Below are positions 1 through 10,800 of a stretch of 64,000 nucleotides of DNA, piece after piece. How positions within the stretch are numbered: position 1 is the stretch's first letter; each line of letters begins with the position of its first letter. The notes below the pieces were generated by a model. It was given only the letters and a program-made list of their open reading frames with translations, made no database searches and had not been told where the DNA came from. A program made the position numbers and the translations under genes. This DNA comes from Drosophila miranda (taxonomy: Eukaryota; Arthropoda; Insecta; Diptera; Drosophilidae), in assembly GCF_003369915.1 (NCBI RefSeq), contig NC_046675.1, positions 28,520,001 to 28,584,000 on the forward strand. Direction: 5' to 3'.

Positions 1-805
1 CGGATGCCTACGAGGAAGTTGAGGAGCAACGCCAGGTTGTGGGCCAATGGAAGCGCAAGGCACAGAAGATGACCAACGAGATGAACGATCTGCGCATGCT
101 GCTCGAGGAGCAGAATGCCCGTAACAATTTGCTCGAGAAGAAGCAGCGCAAATTCGATGCCGAGTGCCAATCGCTGCAGGATGCCTCCAGGCAGGAGCGC
201 CAGGCCAAGGAACGCTATGGCCGCGAAAAGGATGTCCTCCAAGCGGAGAAATTTACCCTAGAGCAAACACTGGCGGTACGTACTAGCGTTGAAGGGGAGA
301 GGGTATTCCTTGTTGATGTAGGTCTGGGGCAACATGTGTTGGAGTTTACACTGTGCTACAGGGGGTTCTTTTTTATAGATATCAACAGAAGATATTTTCC
401 TTCAATCTACCAATTGTTTGTTGTTTTAGACCTAAAGGACTCGCAGATGTGGCTTCTCTACAATTATGATCTATTTAGGAAAGATACCAATAACGACAGT
501 TCTTATTGTCTTTGACATTAAATTTCCCATTAAATATCATTTTAAAAACGATTATCGTTTATAATTAGCTCAAGAATAGTTCTGGGCACAAAAAAATTCC
601 TTTGTAGCTTAGTGTTTGAACAAGTGGCGGCGTCGGCGGCACATTGTGCAGCAAATACAGATACAGATACTGCATATCTGAGACTCAGAGACTGGGAAAC
701 TTGTTCGGCTTGTTTGCCCATGCATAGCCATAGCCACAGCCACAGCTCTGGCCTCTACCTAGAGCCTACTACCTCTACCTGCTGCTGCTGCTGCCCACGA
801 CACAC

Positions 806-839
<34 letters not shown>

Positions 840-3238
840 TAGACAGACACATGGGTTGGGTACGCATGTGCGGCATGTTGCATAGGTACTCCATTCCCAT
901 TTCAAGATTTTCCATGCGCGCTGTTTCTTTGGTTCTCGGCTCTCGGTTCTTGGTGTTTTTCGTGTTTTTATCGGCCTGTACTTGAGGTTCTCTCTGGCGG
1001 ATGACTCTCTCTCTCTGTGGTTCTCCGACTGCTTGGTCACACATTTGTGGATCTCTGCTTTGCTGCTTTCTTCATTGTTCTGTTCCGCTACGACAGTAGC
1101 TCGACGAACGTCAATGCGCGATAACTGGAGTACATACATATCACACAAGACAATCCCGCAGCAGTTCTATCTGTCTGTGTGCCTGAAAAAAAAGAAAAGA
1201 AATTAAAACATTTACGGCGTCCTCATTACGCGCTTTCGATACTTATAATTAACTGGAAAAAGCCCATGGAGGGTGATAACTGAACGACGACCGACTGTCC
1301 GCTGCGATTTAGATACGGAATACGGGCCGAAGAGAACACAGAAAGAAAGAAAAGAATTCCCAGCAGAAAAGAAACCCCAGCCCAACCCCGAAAACCAATT
1401 ACACAGCCATGAGTTTCCGCTATTCTACGCGAATGATTCAAGTACGTCCGTCTTGATTCGGAATGAGAACAGCAGCACTAAAAAGCCCAGTCACAGATCT
1501 CTCAATCATCTGAGAAATACATATCTCTGTGTTTTTGCAGGACACACGCTTGGATCTGGACCTCAAGGAGGAGAAGCTTGCCTCGCTGCAGCGCGAACTG
1601 GAGGAGATGACATTCGGTGGTAGCACCGAGGAGGAGTTTGCCCAACTGCGACGATCCAAGAACGAGACTGAGCGACGGGCCAAAGAGCAGGAAGAGGAAC
1701 TGGACGAGATGGCCGGCCAAATACAGCTGCTGGAGCAGGCCAAACTCCGTCTGGAGATGACGCTGGAGACGATGCGCAAAGAGGCACGCAGAGAATCACA
1801 GCAGCGCGACGAGGAGCTGGAGGAGGTGCGCGGCAATGGCTACAAGAAGATAAAGTCGCTGGAGTGCCAGCTGGAAACGGAGCACGAGGAGCGCACGCTG
1901 CTGTTGCGCGAGAAGCACGAGCTGGAGCGGCGTCTCTCCTCAATGGAGGACCGCGACCGTGTGGATCTCGATGCCGAGGAGGCGCTCAACCAGAAGCTGC
2001 GCCGCGACCTGCGCAAATACAAGGCCCTGCTGAAGGATGCCCAGACGCAGTTGGAGCGACTCAAAGCGGACACGCCCGGCAAGACGCTGATTCGACAGCT
2101 GCGCAATCAGCTGGAGGATGCCGAGTCCGCCCGCAGCCTGGCCATGAAGGCACGCCAGACGGCTGAGGCCGAGCTGACGGAAGTGCAGGCCATGTTCGAG
2201 GAGTCTCATCGGGCGCGCAACGATGCCGAGGAGCGAGCCAACGTGGCGCATCGCGATCGGGCCGAGCTGCAGGCCCAGATCGAGGAGAACGAGGAGGAGC
2301 TGAGCGAGCTGATGAAGAAGTACAGTGCCACGGTGAAGCAGCTGAATTCCGAGCAGATCAATGTGTCCGAGGCGGAGTTCAAGCTCAACGAAATGGAGGC
2401 CGAGCGCAACAATCTGAAGGAGCAGGTTGGAGAGCTCCAGCACAGGCTGGATAATGTAGAGAACCTGGGTGATCCCTCCATGGCCATGATGTCCAAGCGG
2501 TAAGTAGAGGAGTACCAAACATATATATATTCGAGGAATGTCACTATCTCATTCTGTTCTGTTCTGTTGTAGCTTGGAACTGCGCACCAAGGAGCTGGAG
2601 TCCCGCCTCGAGCTGGAGCAGGCAACGCGTGCCCGCCTCGAGGTGCAGGTGAACCGTCACAAGGAGGCCCTGGAGAAGCTGCAGAACGAGGTCACCCAGT
2701 CGAAGATGCGCGAAATGCAAGCCCAAGAAATTCTCAAGAAGTCGCAGAAGAGTCTGCGCGACATGCGCGAGGAGTATCACACGGTCTCGAGTCGCGAGCA
2801 GGAGTCGCTGACGCGTCGCAAGGATCTCGAGAAGAAAATGGAGCAAATGGAGTCGGAGGGAGCGGCCCTAAAGAACGATCTGCGCCTGGCCCTGCAACGG
2901 ATAGCGGATCTGCAGCAGGCCATGGAGGAAGAGGGCGAGGAAGAGCTAAGCGAGAGGTAGGAGAACGCAGGGATATGTTTTTTTCTGATGATTAATTCGT
3001 TCTGTGCAATTGCAGCGATGAGAGCATCAGTTCGGTGGGCTCCATCAGCGACCTGGAGGACCGACTGCGACCGGTGCATGTGAAGCGCAGCTCGCAGCAG
3101 TCCTTAAACGGCGGTAGCCTTGTGGGGCCCAGCCACACAAGGACTTTGGTCTGCGAAAAGGACGACAACAGCCCTAGGTACGCTGACAACGAAGTCAACT
3201 CGAACAGCAGCAGACAGCAGCAGCAGCACAAGCATTAA
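1..3238 (+). CDS. Mhcl: Myosin-18-like heavy chain, C-terminal coiled-coil tail (partial, 5' end outside window)
   Basis: Coding exons are read as 1-275, 1541-2499, 2573-2956 and 3016-3238, with GT..AG introns and matching phases; they give 612 codons from position 3 to the stop. The whole visible part is heptad-rich coiled coil with segments typical of Myosin-18 tails, such as EMNDLRMLLEEQNARNNLLE (about residues 22-41) and LEQAKLRLEMTLE, and an RIADLQ segment near the end of the third exon. The family are myosins with weak or no motor ATPase that join actomyosin assemblies through the tail; the motor (and any PDZ) region lies upstream and is not visible. The end is Ser/Gln-rich, with a QQQQHKH finish. 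A donor at 3177/3178 inside the last exon allows another C-terminus (see 3779-3992). Assignment to Myosin-18 rather than muscle Mhc rests on the tail residues and is confident. Confidence 0.9.
276..1540 (+). other. Mhcl intron, 1265 nt
   Basis: This non-coding stretch lies between coding exons of Mhcl (donor gtacgt at 276, acceptor TTTTTGCAG ending 1540). It holds a GACA microsatellite (806-849) and a run of alternating CATAGC/CACAGC units near 720-745. I see no convincing embedded gene. Confidence 0.75.
806..849. repeat. (GACA)n microsatellite
   Basis: About eleven tandem GACA units, with one GATA variant near 838, inside the Mhcl intron. Confidence 0.95.
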
Positions 3239-3778
3239 GCACATCACCACCACCGCCACGTAGCTCTCTCTCTCACACTCACCACAAACCATCTATATGC
3301 CATGCCATCTCTATATCTCTCTATATCTGTCTGTCGCTCGCTCGCCCGATCGCTTAATACTATGCCCATATCGCTAGTTAGATAGTCTGTAAGGTCTGTT
3401 TGCTATTGCCGGCTTTTCTAATTTAAATAATTAAATCATACATGCAAACCATTCGCTCCGCTCCGCCAACATCCACCTCCACAAATGACCCAAAAAAAAA
3501 AAAACAACCAACAACCGACAACCAAAACGCCGCTGCCAACGCTCCTGCTCCCGCTCCTGCAACGACTCCTGCCATTAAAACTGAAAAAACAAACTCGTAA
3601 AAACCAAACATCCCAAAAAAACAACAAACGATGCGTGTAAATAATGCGTTAATGCAACAAATCCCGCCCGCCCTAAACTCCACACTCCGCTCCGCTCCTG
3701 CCGCCCTGCTCTAATCCGACCCGTCGCCCGTCCTCCGCGTGTGTGTGCGTGTAAACCATTAGCTTTTTCTTATTGTAG

Positions 3779-3992
3779 AATAACAGTGACGTCGCCGTCG
3801 TCGCCACACATTCATAAAATGGCACTGGCGGCCAAAGCCATACCGGCCACCAAACCGGACACAAAATCAGCAGAAGCAACAGAAACAACAGCGGCAGCAG
3901 CTACAATAATCTGGAGGCCAAAGGCAACAACCACACCGACGACGATGACTCTAAGACCGGTGGATGTTCAACAGAATGGCCAGAAGCCGTAG
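3779..3992 (+). CDS. Mhcl: Alternative C-terminal exon of Mhcl
   Basis: An intron from 3178 (gtacgc donor after CCTAG) to 3778 (pyrimidine-rich TTTTTCTTATTGTAG acceptor) would replace the last 20 residues of the main form by about 71 residues rich in Ala, Thr and Pro, ending DVQQNGQKP and stop at 3990-3992. The phase fits exactly: two bases AG at the donor plus A restore an Arg codon, and the model totals 663 amino acids. No domain is recognised in the tail. Whether both ends are used is inference; the acceptor and open frame are seen directly. Confidence 0.6.
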
Positions 3993-4728
3993 ATGAACCC
4001 TACGCCCTTGTTTGTGGCTATCGTAGCTGTAGTTTGTAATTTGTATTTTAATTTTTTTGATTATTTATTAGTTGTTTATGATTATTATTTGATTACTGTT
4101 TAGTTCAATATGTTTAACTATTTATTATCGAAATATAGCTACATGATATACAATACCTATAATATGATATATGATACCCGACCCGAGTATGACCAGTAAG
4201 ACGTATGAGAACCGAACCATCCCAACCCAATCGTAGTTAATTTAATTTGCGCGACAGTCCCTAAAACGAAAACCAAGTGATTAACAATGTTTTTATCTCT
4301 CAAAGCAAGGAAAAACGAAAAAAGAAAGAATGAAACAAAAATGGATACTAACCCTATAGCCTATATAGAATATAGTCCACCTATCCTATAGCCAACTTAA
4401 CTTAAATGAAATTAGTTAAACGCGTTTCAAAATCATAGGCAAGTGTATGCAAAATCCATAATTAACTTGAATCTTTTATCGAACTAAATCGCATAGAGAA
4501 ACATCTATTCTTATACGAAATCATCTTTGCATAACCATGCATTCATTCATTCATTAGCTTTATTCAACGCACTCACTCTCATTCATAACTAGAGAAAGAA
4601 AAACTAAACATAAAAAACTATATATTGGAATACGAAATTTTTGCAGAAAATCATCTTCATCGGCATAATTATATGATATTCAACGGAAAAGATTCATGAA
4701 AACCCCCGTATTAAGAACTAACAAAACA

Positions 4729-4734
4729 AATAAA
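4729..4734 (+). terminator. Poly(A) signal AATAAA, likely Mhcl
   Basis: Canonical hexamer in an A-rich context, followed by a TATATTGTTA tract. It is the last AATAAA before base composition changes sharply to GC-rich at about 4780. Confidence 0.6.
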
Positions 4735-4757
4735 TATATTGTTATAAAACTCAAACA

Positions 4758-5207
4758 AAAGCTGTGTGTCTCTGTATACTATATGATGACGGCTGTCCAC
4801 TCCAGGCGCCTGACCGGCTGACACCGCTAGCTCCCCGCCGGCTCCTGCGCACGGGGCCACGATTCCTCGAGCTGTGGCCTTTGGCCTGGGCGAGCTTTGG
4901 GTCCGGCCACTGCAATGGCCCTATTCCTTGCGTCCCACACTGTTTTCTTCGCCACTCCAGTCCGCTGGCCGGCTGTAGCTCCTACGCGGGTGATTCCGCC
5001 GTAGCTCCAGGCTTCAGGAAGTCCAAGGGATGTGCTCCTGGCTGGACTGTGGCAGCCACTGGCTGTCCTGCTGCGGGCCATAGTCATGATGGCGCTAAGT
5101 CGACAATGTGGCGTCACAACCACTGCAGCAGGGACTAATGATCGACTGGGAGCCGGGAAATAATGTCAGCAACCCCCCATTCATACGCCGCCGAATCACA
5201 TGCTGGG
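4758..5207. other. GC-rich patch of unknown origin
   Basis: The stretch from about 4780 to 5130 is strongly GC-rich and sits between an AT-rich 3'UTR and the AT-rich foldback element. Frames are open on both strands here (for example 4764-5138 plus and 4827-5123 minus), but open frames are expected in GC-rich DNA and I recognise no domain. A decayed transposon piece is possible. Confidence 0.4.
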
Positions 5208-5482
5208 CTTTACTTATACTAAGCTAAATTTTGATGAATAAAACTACTAAGAAATCATCCTTGCTGTGTCCTGTATCAACGAAATTATCCCGATGGCAAA
5301 AAGGCGTGGCATGCCCAGATTGGGTCACAAATAGCGGAGAGAATTATATATTTTTTATTGGGGAAAATGTCCTTGATCCTTGCAAAGGACTCCATCAAAT
5401 CAAGGAAATTTTTCCGATCACAGGAAGCCATCGCACGCCCAGATCGGCCCTCAAAAAGCCGAGAAAACTGAATATGTGAATG

Positions 5483-5617
5483 AAATACCAGGCGAACAGA
5501 AGTCAGCAGAAGGTAAATGATTTTTTTAAAAAATTTGTGTTCCCCCTAAAGTATGCAACAATATTTTTTTGCATTTTCTTCAGTTGCTTGCTGCTGATTT
5601 CTGTTCGCCTGGTATTT
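5483..5617. repeat. Nested 135-bp hairpin, possible MITE
   Basis: Arms 5483-5509 and 5591-5617 (27 nt) are inverted copies with one mismatch, beginning AAATACCAGGCGAACAGAA, around an AT-rich loop of about 81 nt. It lies in the centre of the foldback element but its arms are unrelated to the outer arms. It may be a separate small element or the original loop. Confidence 0.6.
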
Positions 5618-5642
5618 TAGCCATTTGACGCGAGGTTTTTTG

Positions 5643-5643
<1 letters not shown>

Positions 5644-5680
<37 letters not shown>
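5644..5680. repeat. T37 homopolymer
   Basis: Uninterrupted thymine run in the foldback interior. It could be a replicated A tail or an assembly-prone tract. Confidence 0.9.
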
Positions 5681-5682
<2 letters not shown>

Positions 5683-6589
5683 GCCCCTATCGGCGATTTC
5701 ATGAACTACATTTTCTCAAACAATTACAAGCCTTTTTTTTTTCTCTGTTATTTGAGGGCCGATCGGGACGTGTGATGTCTTCCTGTGTTCGAAAAAATGT
5801 CCCTGACTTGATGGAGTCCTTATCGAGGGCCAAGGATCAAGGATATTTTCTACAGGCATATGTATCTTGTTTTCTCCCTCATTTGAGAAACGATCGGGAC
5901 GTGCGATGGCTTCCTGTATTCGAAATAACATCCGTGATCAAATGGCGTCCTTATCAAGGACCAACGATCAAGGATATTTTCTCCAGACGTATATATCCTA
6001 TTTCTCCCTTATTTACGGCCCGATCGGGTCGTGCCATGGCCCGCCGTGATCAGAAAAATTTCCTTGATCCTTTGCCAAGGACTCCAACAACCCCAAGCAT
6101 ACATATTCAGTTTTCTCGGCTTTTTGAGGGCCGATCTGGGTGTGCGATGGCTTCCTGTGATCGGAAAAATGTCCTTGATTTGATGGAGTCCTTTTCAAGC
6201 ATCAAGGACATTTTCCCCAATCAAAAATATATAATTTTCTCCGCTATTTGTGAACCAATCTGGGCGTGCCACGCCTTTTTGTAATCAGGATAATTTCGTT
6301 GATACAGGACACTTCAAGAATGATTTCTTAATATTTTTATTCATCAAAATTTAGCTTAGTATAAGTAAAGTCACAATTGGAAAACATTTGTATTTACTAT
6401 CTAAATCTAAATACTTATATATCCTTAAATCTAACAACAACGAGATCTATCTATCTAGTTCGCGTAGCCCCTTCCGACTTGGTTTTTTGGCAAAGCGTAG
6501 GTTACGTAAGTTATCTGTGAAAGAAGATAAATTTCAAAATGTATCCATAATCATATACTGGTGCACTTACGTCTCGAAGCTGAAGCCCA

Positions 6590-6895
6590 GCGTATGATCT
6601 GCGATACGAGGATAAACGCCACTGTCTGAGGGATGCGGAGGCCTGGAACACCTCCCTGCTGAATGCAACTATGAACGAGATCCGTAGAAGATTCCGCAAG
6701 AAGCTGGACGAGGACGAAGAGATCCGTCATCAAAGGATGATCGAAGAGAACGAGGAGGAAGTGAAGAGAATTAGCGCAAGAACAGTGTCGATCGAGTGCG
6801 CGATCATCGATGAAGCCCCCGGGACTTGTGAATCCTCGCCGACTTTCGCCCGTGTCATAGGCTTACTGCCGATTCTGCCAAGTTTCTCGAATTAA
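6590..6895 (+). pseudogene. Coding-like fragment of unknown identity
   Basis: From a possible acceptor CCCAG at 6589 the frame reads AYDLRYEDKRHCLRDAEAWN and then a charged helical stretch rich in Glu, Lys and Arg (NEIRRRFRKKLDEDEEIRHQ near 6674) before degrading into unremarkable sequence and a stop at 6895. Codon choice in the first 200 bases looks protein-like, unlike the AT-rich surroundings. An in-frame TGA lies just upstream of the proposed acceptor and no partner exon is seen. I do not recognise the protein. It could be a decayed duplicate exon carried with the neighbouring mobile DNA. Confidence 0.35.
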
Positions 6896-7796
6896 TTAAT
6901 TTATCTCCAATTACTTCAATGTATAGCATACCCAATTGTGCCTGTCTTTCTTAATTTTGTTGTGTAAACACGCTCGCCCCAAACTGGAGAAGCTGCTGGG
7001 GGTGAACGCGAGGTTATCCTCTGCCAGGATATGGAGGATATGTTCCATTTCCACATCGAAAACAAGCACTGCCTTTCTTCTCTACTTTAAAGTAGAGCAA
7101 GCCCATTTATTTCTGTCTTTCTTAATTTTTTCGAGTAAACACGCACGTTCCTAGGTCGAGGTCAACTGTGTAAGAAGGCTCTAACGCCCAAATAGGGGCC
7201 CCACCCACTCCAATCCGAACCCATTAAGTGGCACCGTTTGCCATCCAAAGTCGACGACTTTGAAAACTACCGCAATCCAACGCCTACGCCTGCAACGGAG
7301 ATTGGGGATTGGACACGAATGTGAGGCAAGCACGCAAGTGAAATGTCTGCCACGGGGCCGAGGCAGGTCCTGAGCACTTGAAAACACCTGTTTGTATGTC
7401 AAAGCGGGTCTCAGACATCAATCAGGCAGCTGACATCCCATAAAGCAACGCTATGGCTATGGCTTTTCAATCAGGTTGAGCAACAGGTGCGGTACTTGAG
7501 CTGCCCGGAGAGTGCTTCCTCCTGGGGAGTCCTCTTCCCTTCCCCATGAAGGTGTTCTGATATGCCACGTCAGTGGAGCTTCTGCTGAACTCAAAAACAA
7601 CCGTCAACTAGGCGACTGTCAAATGTGCCGCACGTATCCGGCGATTATCGACCAAACAGCAGCGAACTTTACGCCACTTTCTGGGTCTCCGTTTTTGGCG
7701 CAGACACATATTGGATTTCAACGGCTGCGGAACGTCCTAGAAAAGAAGCTGCTCGAGCAGCAATCAAACCAAACCAGCAAGACACACCAGCATTAG
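6896..7796. other. Intergenic region upstream of the NWD-like gene
   Basis: No convincing gene. A segment (CTGTCTTTCTTAATTTTxTxxxGTAAACACGC) occurs twice as a diverged direct repeat near 6943-6975 and 7110-7145. The last 200-300 bases before 7803 are probably promoter and 5'UTR of the next gene; no clear TATA box is seen. Confidence 0.4.
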
Positions 7797-7802
7797 GTGG
7801 CC

Positions 7803-10800
7803 ATGGATGACCGCACCATTGACTCGATCTTTCTGGGCTCCCTGGAGGCCCTACCACCGGTTAGCTCCAAGATTGTGCGCATCTTCACGAGCTCCACGTT
7901 CACGGGTGGGTCAACAAATCAATCACTAATGTTCTGGGAGGGGGGGGGGGGGGGGGGGGGGGGGTGCGACCCATGTGGGAAAGTGTACAGAATAGTTACG
8001 TAATTTGCGGATGATTTTCACCATCAGACACCACCATGGAAAGGAACACGCTGATGGCCAAGTGCTATCCCAGGATCAAGGACTATTGTCGCGAGAAGCA
8101 CGGCCTGGAGTTTCAAGTGGTGGACATGCGATGGGGTGTGCGCGACGAGGCCACCGACGATCACATGACTACAGAGCTGTGCATGCGCGAGATCAAGAAC
8201 TGTCAGCGGCTGTCGATGGGCCCGAACTTCATTGTGTTTCTGGGCCAGAAGTACGGCTACCGACCCATACCCACGTACATAGTGTCTTCGGAGCTGGCGC
8301 TGATCAGCGAAGAGCTGACCTCGATGGGCGTGGACCGGGCTCTGCTTGATCTGTGGTACAAGAAGGACAGCAATGCGGTGCCCCCAATCTCCGTGCTGCA
8401 GCCAATTTCATCGATACTCATCAATTTCAACAATAAGGTGAGCAGCAATACATTCTTTCGGTTTAGGAACGACTTACCAAAGTACGAACGCAAACCTCAG
8501 CGCGTGCCCAAGCTCCAGGCGGAGGATCAGGCCGTGTGGTGGGACACCCTGAACAAAATGCAGAAGCTGCTGCGCAAGGCAGCCGCCTCTTTGGGGGCCA
8601 GCAACAAGATGTCCAAGGAAGATGTCCACAACTACTTCATGTCGGGTAAGCGTAGTATCTGGTGGCTGTAGCGGTGGCTGAAGATCAATCCCCGTTTAGT
8701 GACGGAGCGGGAGGTGATCAATGGCGTGCTGAATGTGAAGAACACGAAGAACCATTGCCTGGCCTATGTGCGGTACATCAACAACATCAATCTGCAGAAC
8801 CTGAAGAAGGCCTCGCTTTTCGTGGACATCATCAACCGGAGTCTGGACACGGAGTCGGCCAAGCTGCTGGGAGACCTCAGGGACACTCGGCTTCCCGCGA
8901 AGATCGAGTCAAGCAACGCCCAGAAGTAAGAGAGCAAGTGCCAATCCTTAGATGGAGTGTAGTCCCAACTGGTTCTTTCTAGATACACTGTGGAGTGGAT
9001 TGGACGCGAGGGCCTGGACATTGAGACGCACGAGGAGTACCTGAATCATTTCATATCGCACTTCTATAAGAACGTGGTGAAGCTGGTGGATAGGGCGATG
9101 CGCAAAGAAGACTCCAGTGCACAGGGGCAGATAGTAACTGAGATCCTTCAGCATTTGCACGCTTGCAACAACTCGGTGAAGATATTCTACGGCCGGGAGG
9201 AGAGTTGCGAGCGTATCAAGCGCTATATGCTGGGGGATTCAGATAAGCCACTTGTCCTTTTCGGCGACGGAGGCTGCGGCAAGACCTCGCTACTCTCGAA
9301 GAGCGCTGCCCTGGTGGCCACCGAATGGTTCGCCCATGTCAGGCCGATCAATGTCATCCGATTCCTGGGCACAACGCCGGACTCCAGTGCCTTGACGGCC
9401 ACCCTGATTTCCATCTGCCAGCAGGTGATATCCATCCAATAGTTAAATAAATCCTTTAACCCCATAATCCGCTCTCAAAACCAACCAAGCAGATCTCGTA
9501 CAACTATATGCTACCCTTCGAGAACATACCCGATGATCTTGTACCCTTAACAGCACACTTTAAGCAATTACTAACTTATGCTAGCCCCAACCAGCCGCTC
9601 ACCCTCTACCTCGACTCGGTCGACCAGCTGACGGGCACCCAAGACTCGAACAAGGTATCCTGGATACCCACGCGTCTGCCAAAGCACTGTAAGGTGAGAG
9701 ATCTCTCCATTCTGGCGAGGGTACTCCTAGCCACAGTCCTCTGCATGTACATATGTATTAACAGTACTGTACATACATACATATAACTTTTATAAATATT
9801 TAACTAATTTCCTTATGCATGATATTGATATTTGATATTCGGTATACAATCTAAAGATTATACTATCTCTGACACTGTACAAAATTCTGCATGATTCCTC
9901 TCTCACTTTATCTTAAGAATACTCGTATGTCTGCACTCAACAAATATATCCTCAAAGAAATGCCAAAGACCCTTCTATCAAAAGTGCTCACAACAAAAAA
10001 GAGCCTGGAGCGTGTACCAAAGAAATGTTATATTGTCCTTGCTTCTATAGTCCAACGATTTCTAGCACAAATATTCTGAAAAACCAGTCCCAAGGTGACG
10101 AATTCTTTACGAGACATTGATTCAATCACAAGTTCCACCCTCATTCATCCTACGATCTGTATATACCAAGAATATCCTCTACTAGCACTGCATGAAACAT
10201 ACCTGAATCTTTATGTTTATAGTTTCCATATGTACATATAATGCATGCCCTCCCCCCAAATCTCTATTGGGAAGTCGTGTAAGTTTTTCCTATTGCTTGA
10301 CTTGTGCGTGCTAAGCAAAATCACTCGCCAAAAACAACCAATGATATCCAAAGGCACACCTCACCTACAACGACGCCTAGAGGATGGCCGTTCTGCATGA
10401 GGCAATCCTCTCTTGGTATCAGCCACTTTGTCATTCGGCCACTCCCATGCCACACGATCATATCTAAGAGATACACTCATTCGACTGTTTACAGATCATC
10501 ATTTCGTGCGCCAATGAGCCGGCGAATCCGACAGTGTCGCACGAGTACCATGTCCTTTGCAAGATGATCGACGTGGAGGAGAACTTCATCGAGGTGACGG
10601 CCTTGGGCGAAGACCTGGCCATGAACGTGATCAAGATGTGGGCGAAGACGGCGTGCCGGGATCTCAACAACTATCAGTGGCGTCTGGTGGCCAATGCCAT
10701 CAGCAAGTGTTCGCTGCCCATTTTCGTGAAGCTTGTGTTTGCCGAAATCTGCCGCTGGCGGAGTTACACACGGCCCCAGGAGACGCATCTGGCCAACACG

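Larger units (their letters stand above)
3239..4757 (+). other. 3' non-coding region of Mhcl
   Basis: AT-rich sequence after the Mhcl stops. It contains the alternative terminal exon and then about 760 nt of non-coding sequence to a canonical poly(A) signal. No other open frame of interest is seen. Confidence 0.7.
5208..6370. mobile_element. Foldback-type element with about 270-bp inverted arms and internal subrepeats
   Basis: The outer ends, 5208-5477 and 6101-6370, are near-perfect inverted copies beginning CTTTACTTATACTAAGCTAA; I estimate well over 90 % identity by eye. The interior is built from a subrepeat of about 110-133 bp with a core like GGGCCGATCGGGACGTG..ATGGC followed by a TTCCTGTG.TCGGAAAAATGTCC motif. 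Five units can be seen on the right (near 5745, 5878, 6003, 6111 and 6235) and two in inverted orientation on the left. Long inverted arms made of short direct subrepeats are the architecture of Drosophila foldback (FB) elements. No transposase frame is visible; frames across it are repeat-derived. No clean target-site duplication is seen, although both flanks contain TCACA. It also holds a nested 135-bp hairpin and a T tract. Confidence 0.75.

Noticed and set aside
5625..6284. 219-codon frame across the foldback element
   Set aside because: Starts in a T37 tract and repeats a motif with each subrepeat; it is a by-product of the repeat.
5203..6375. Target-site duplication of the foldback element (TCACA on both sides)
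   Set aside because: The shared bases are not directly adjacent to both arm ends; too weak to call.
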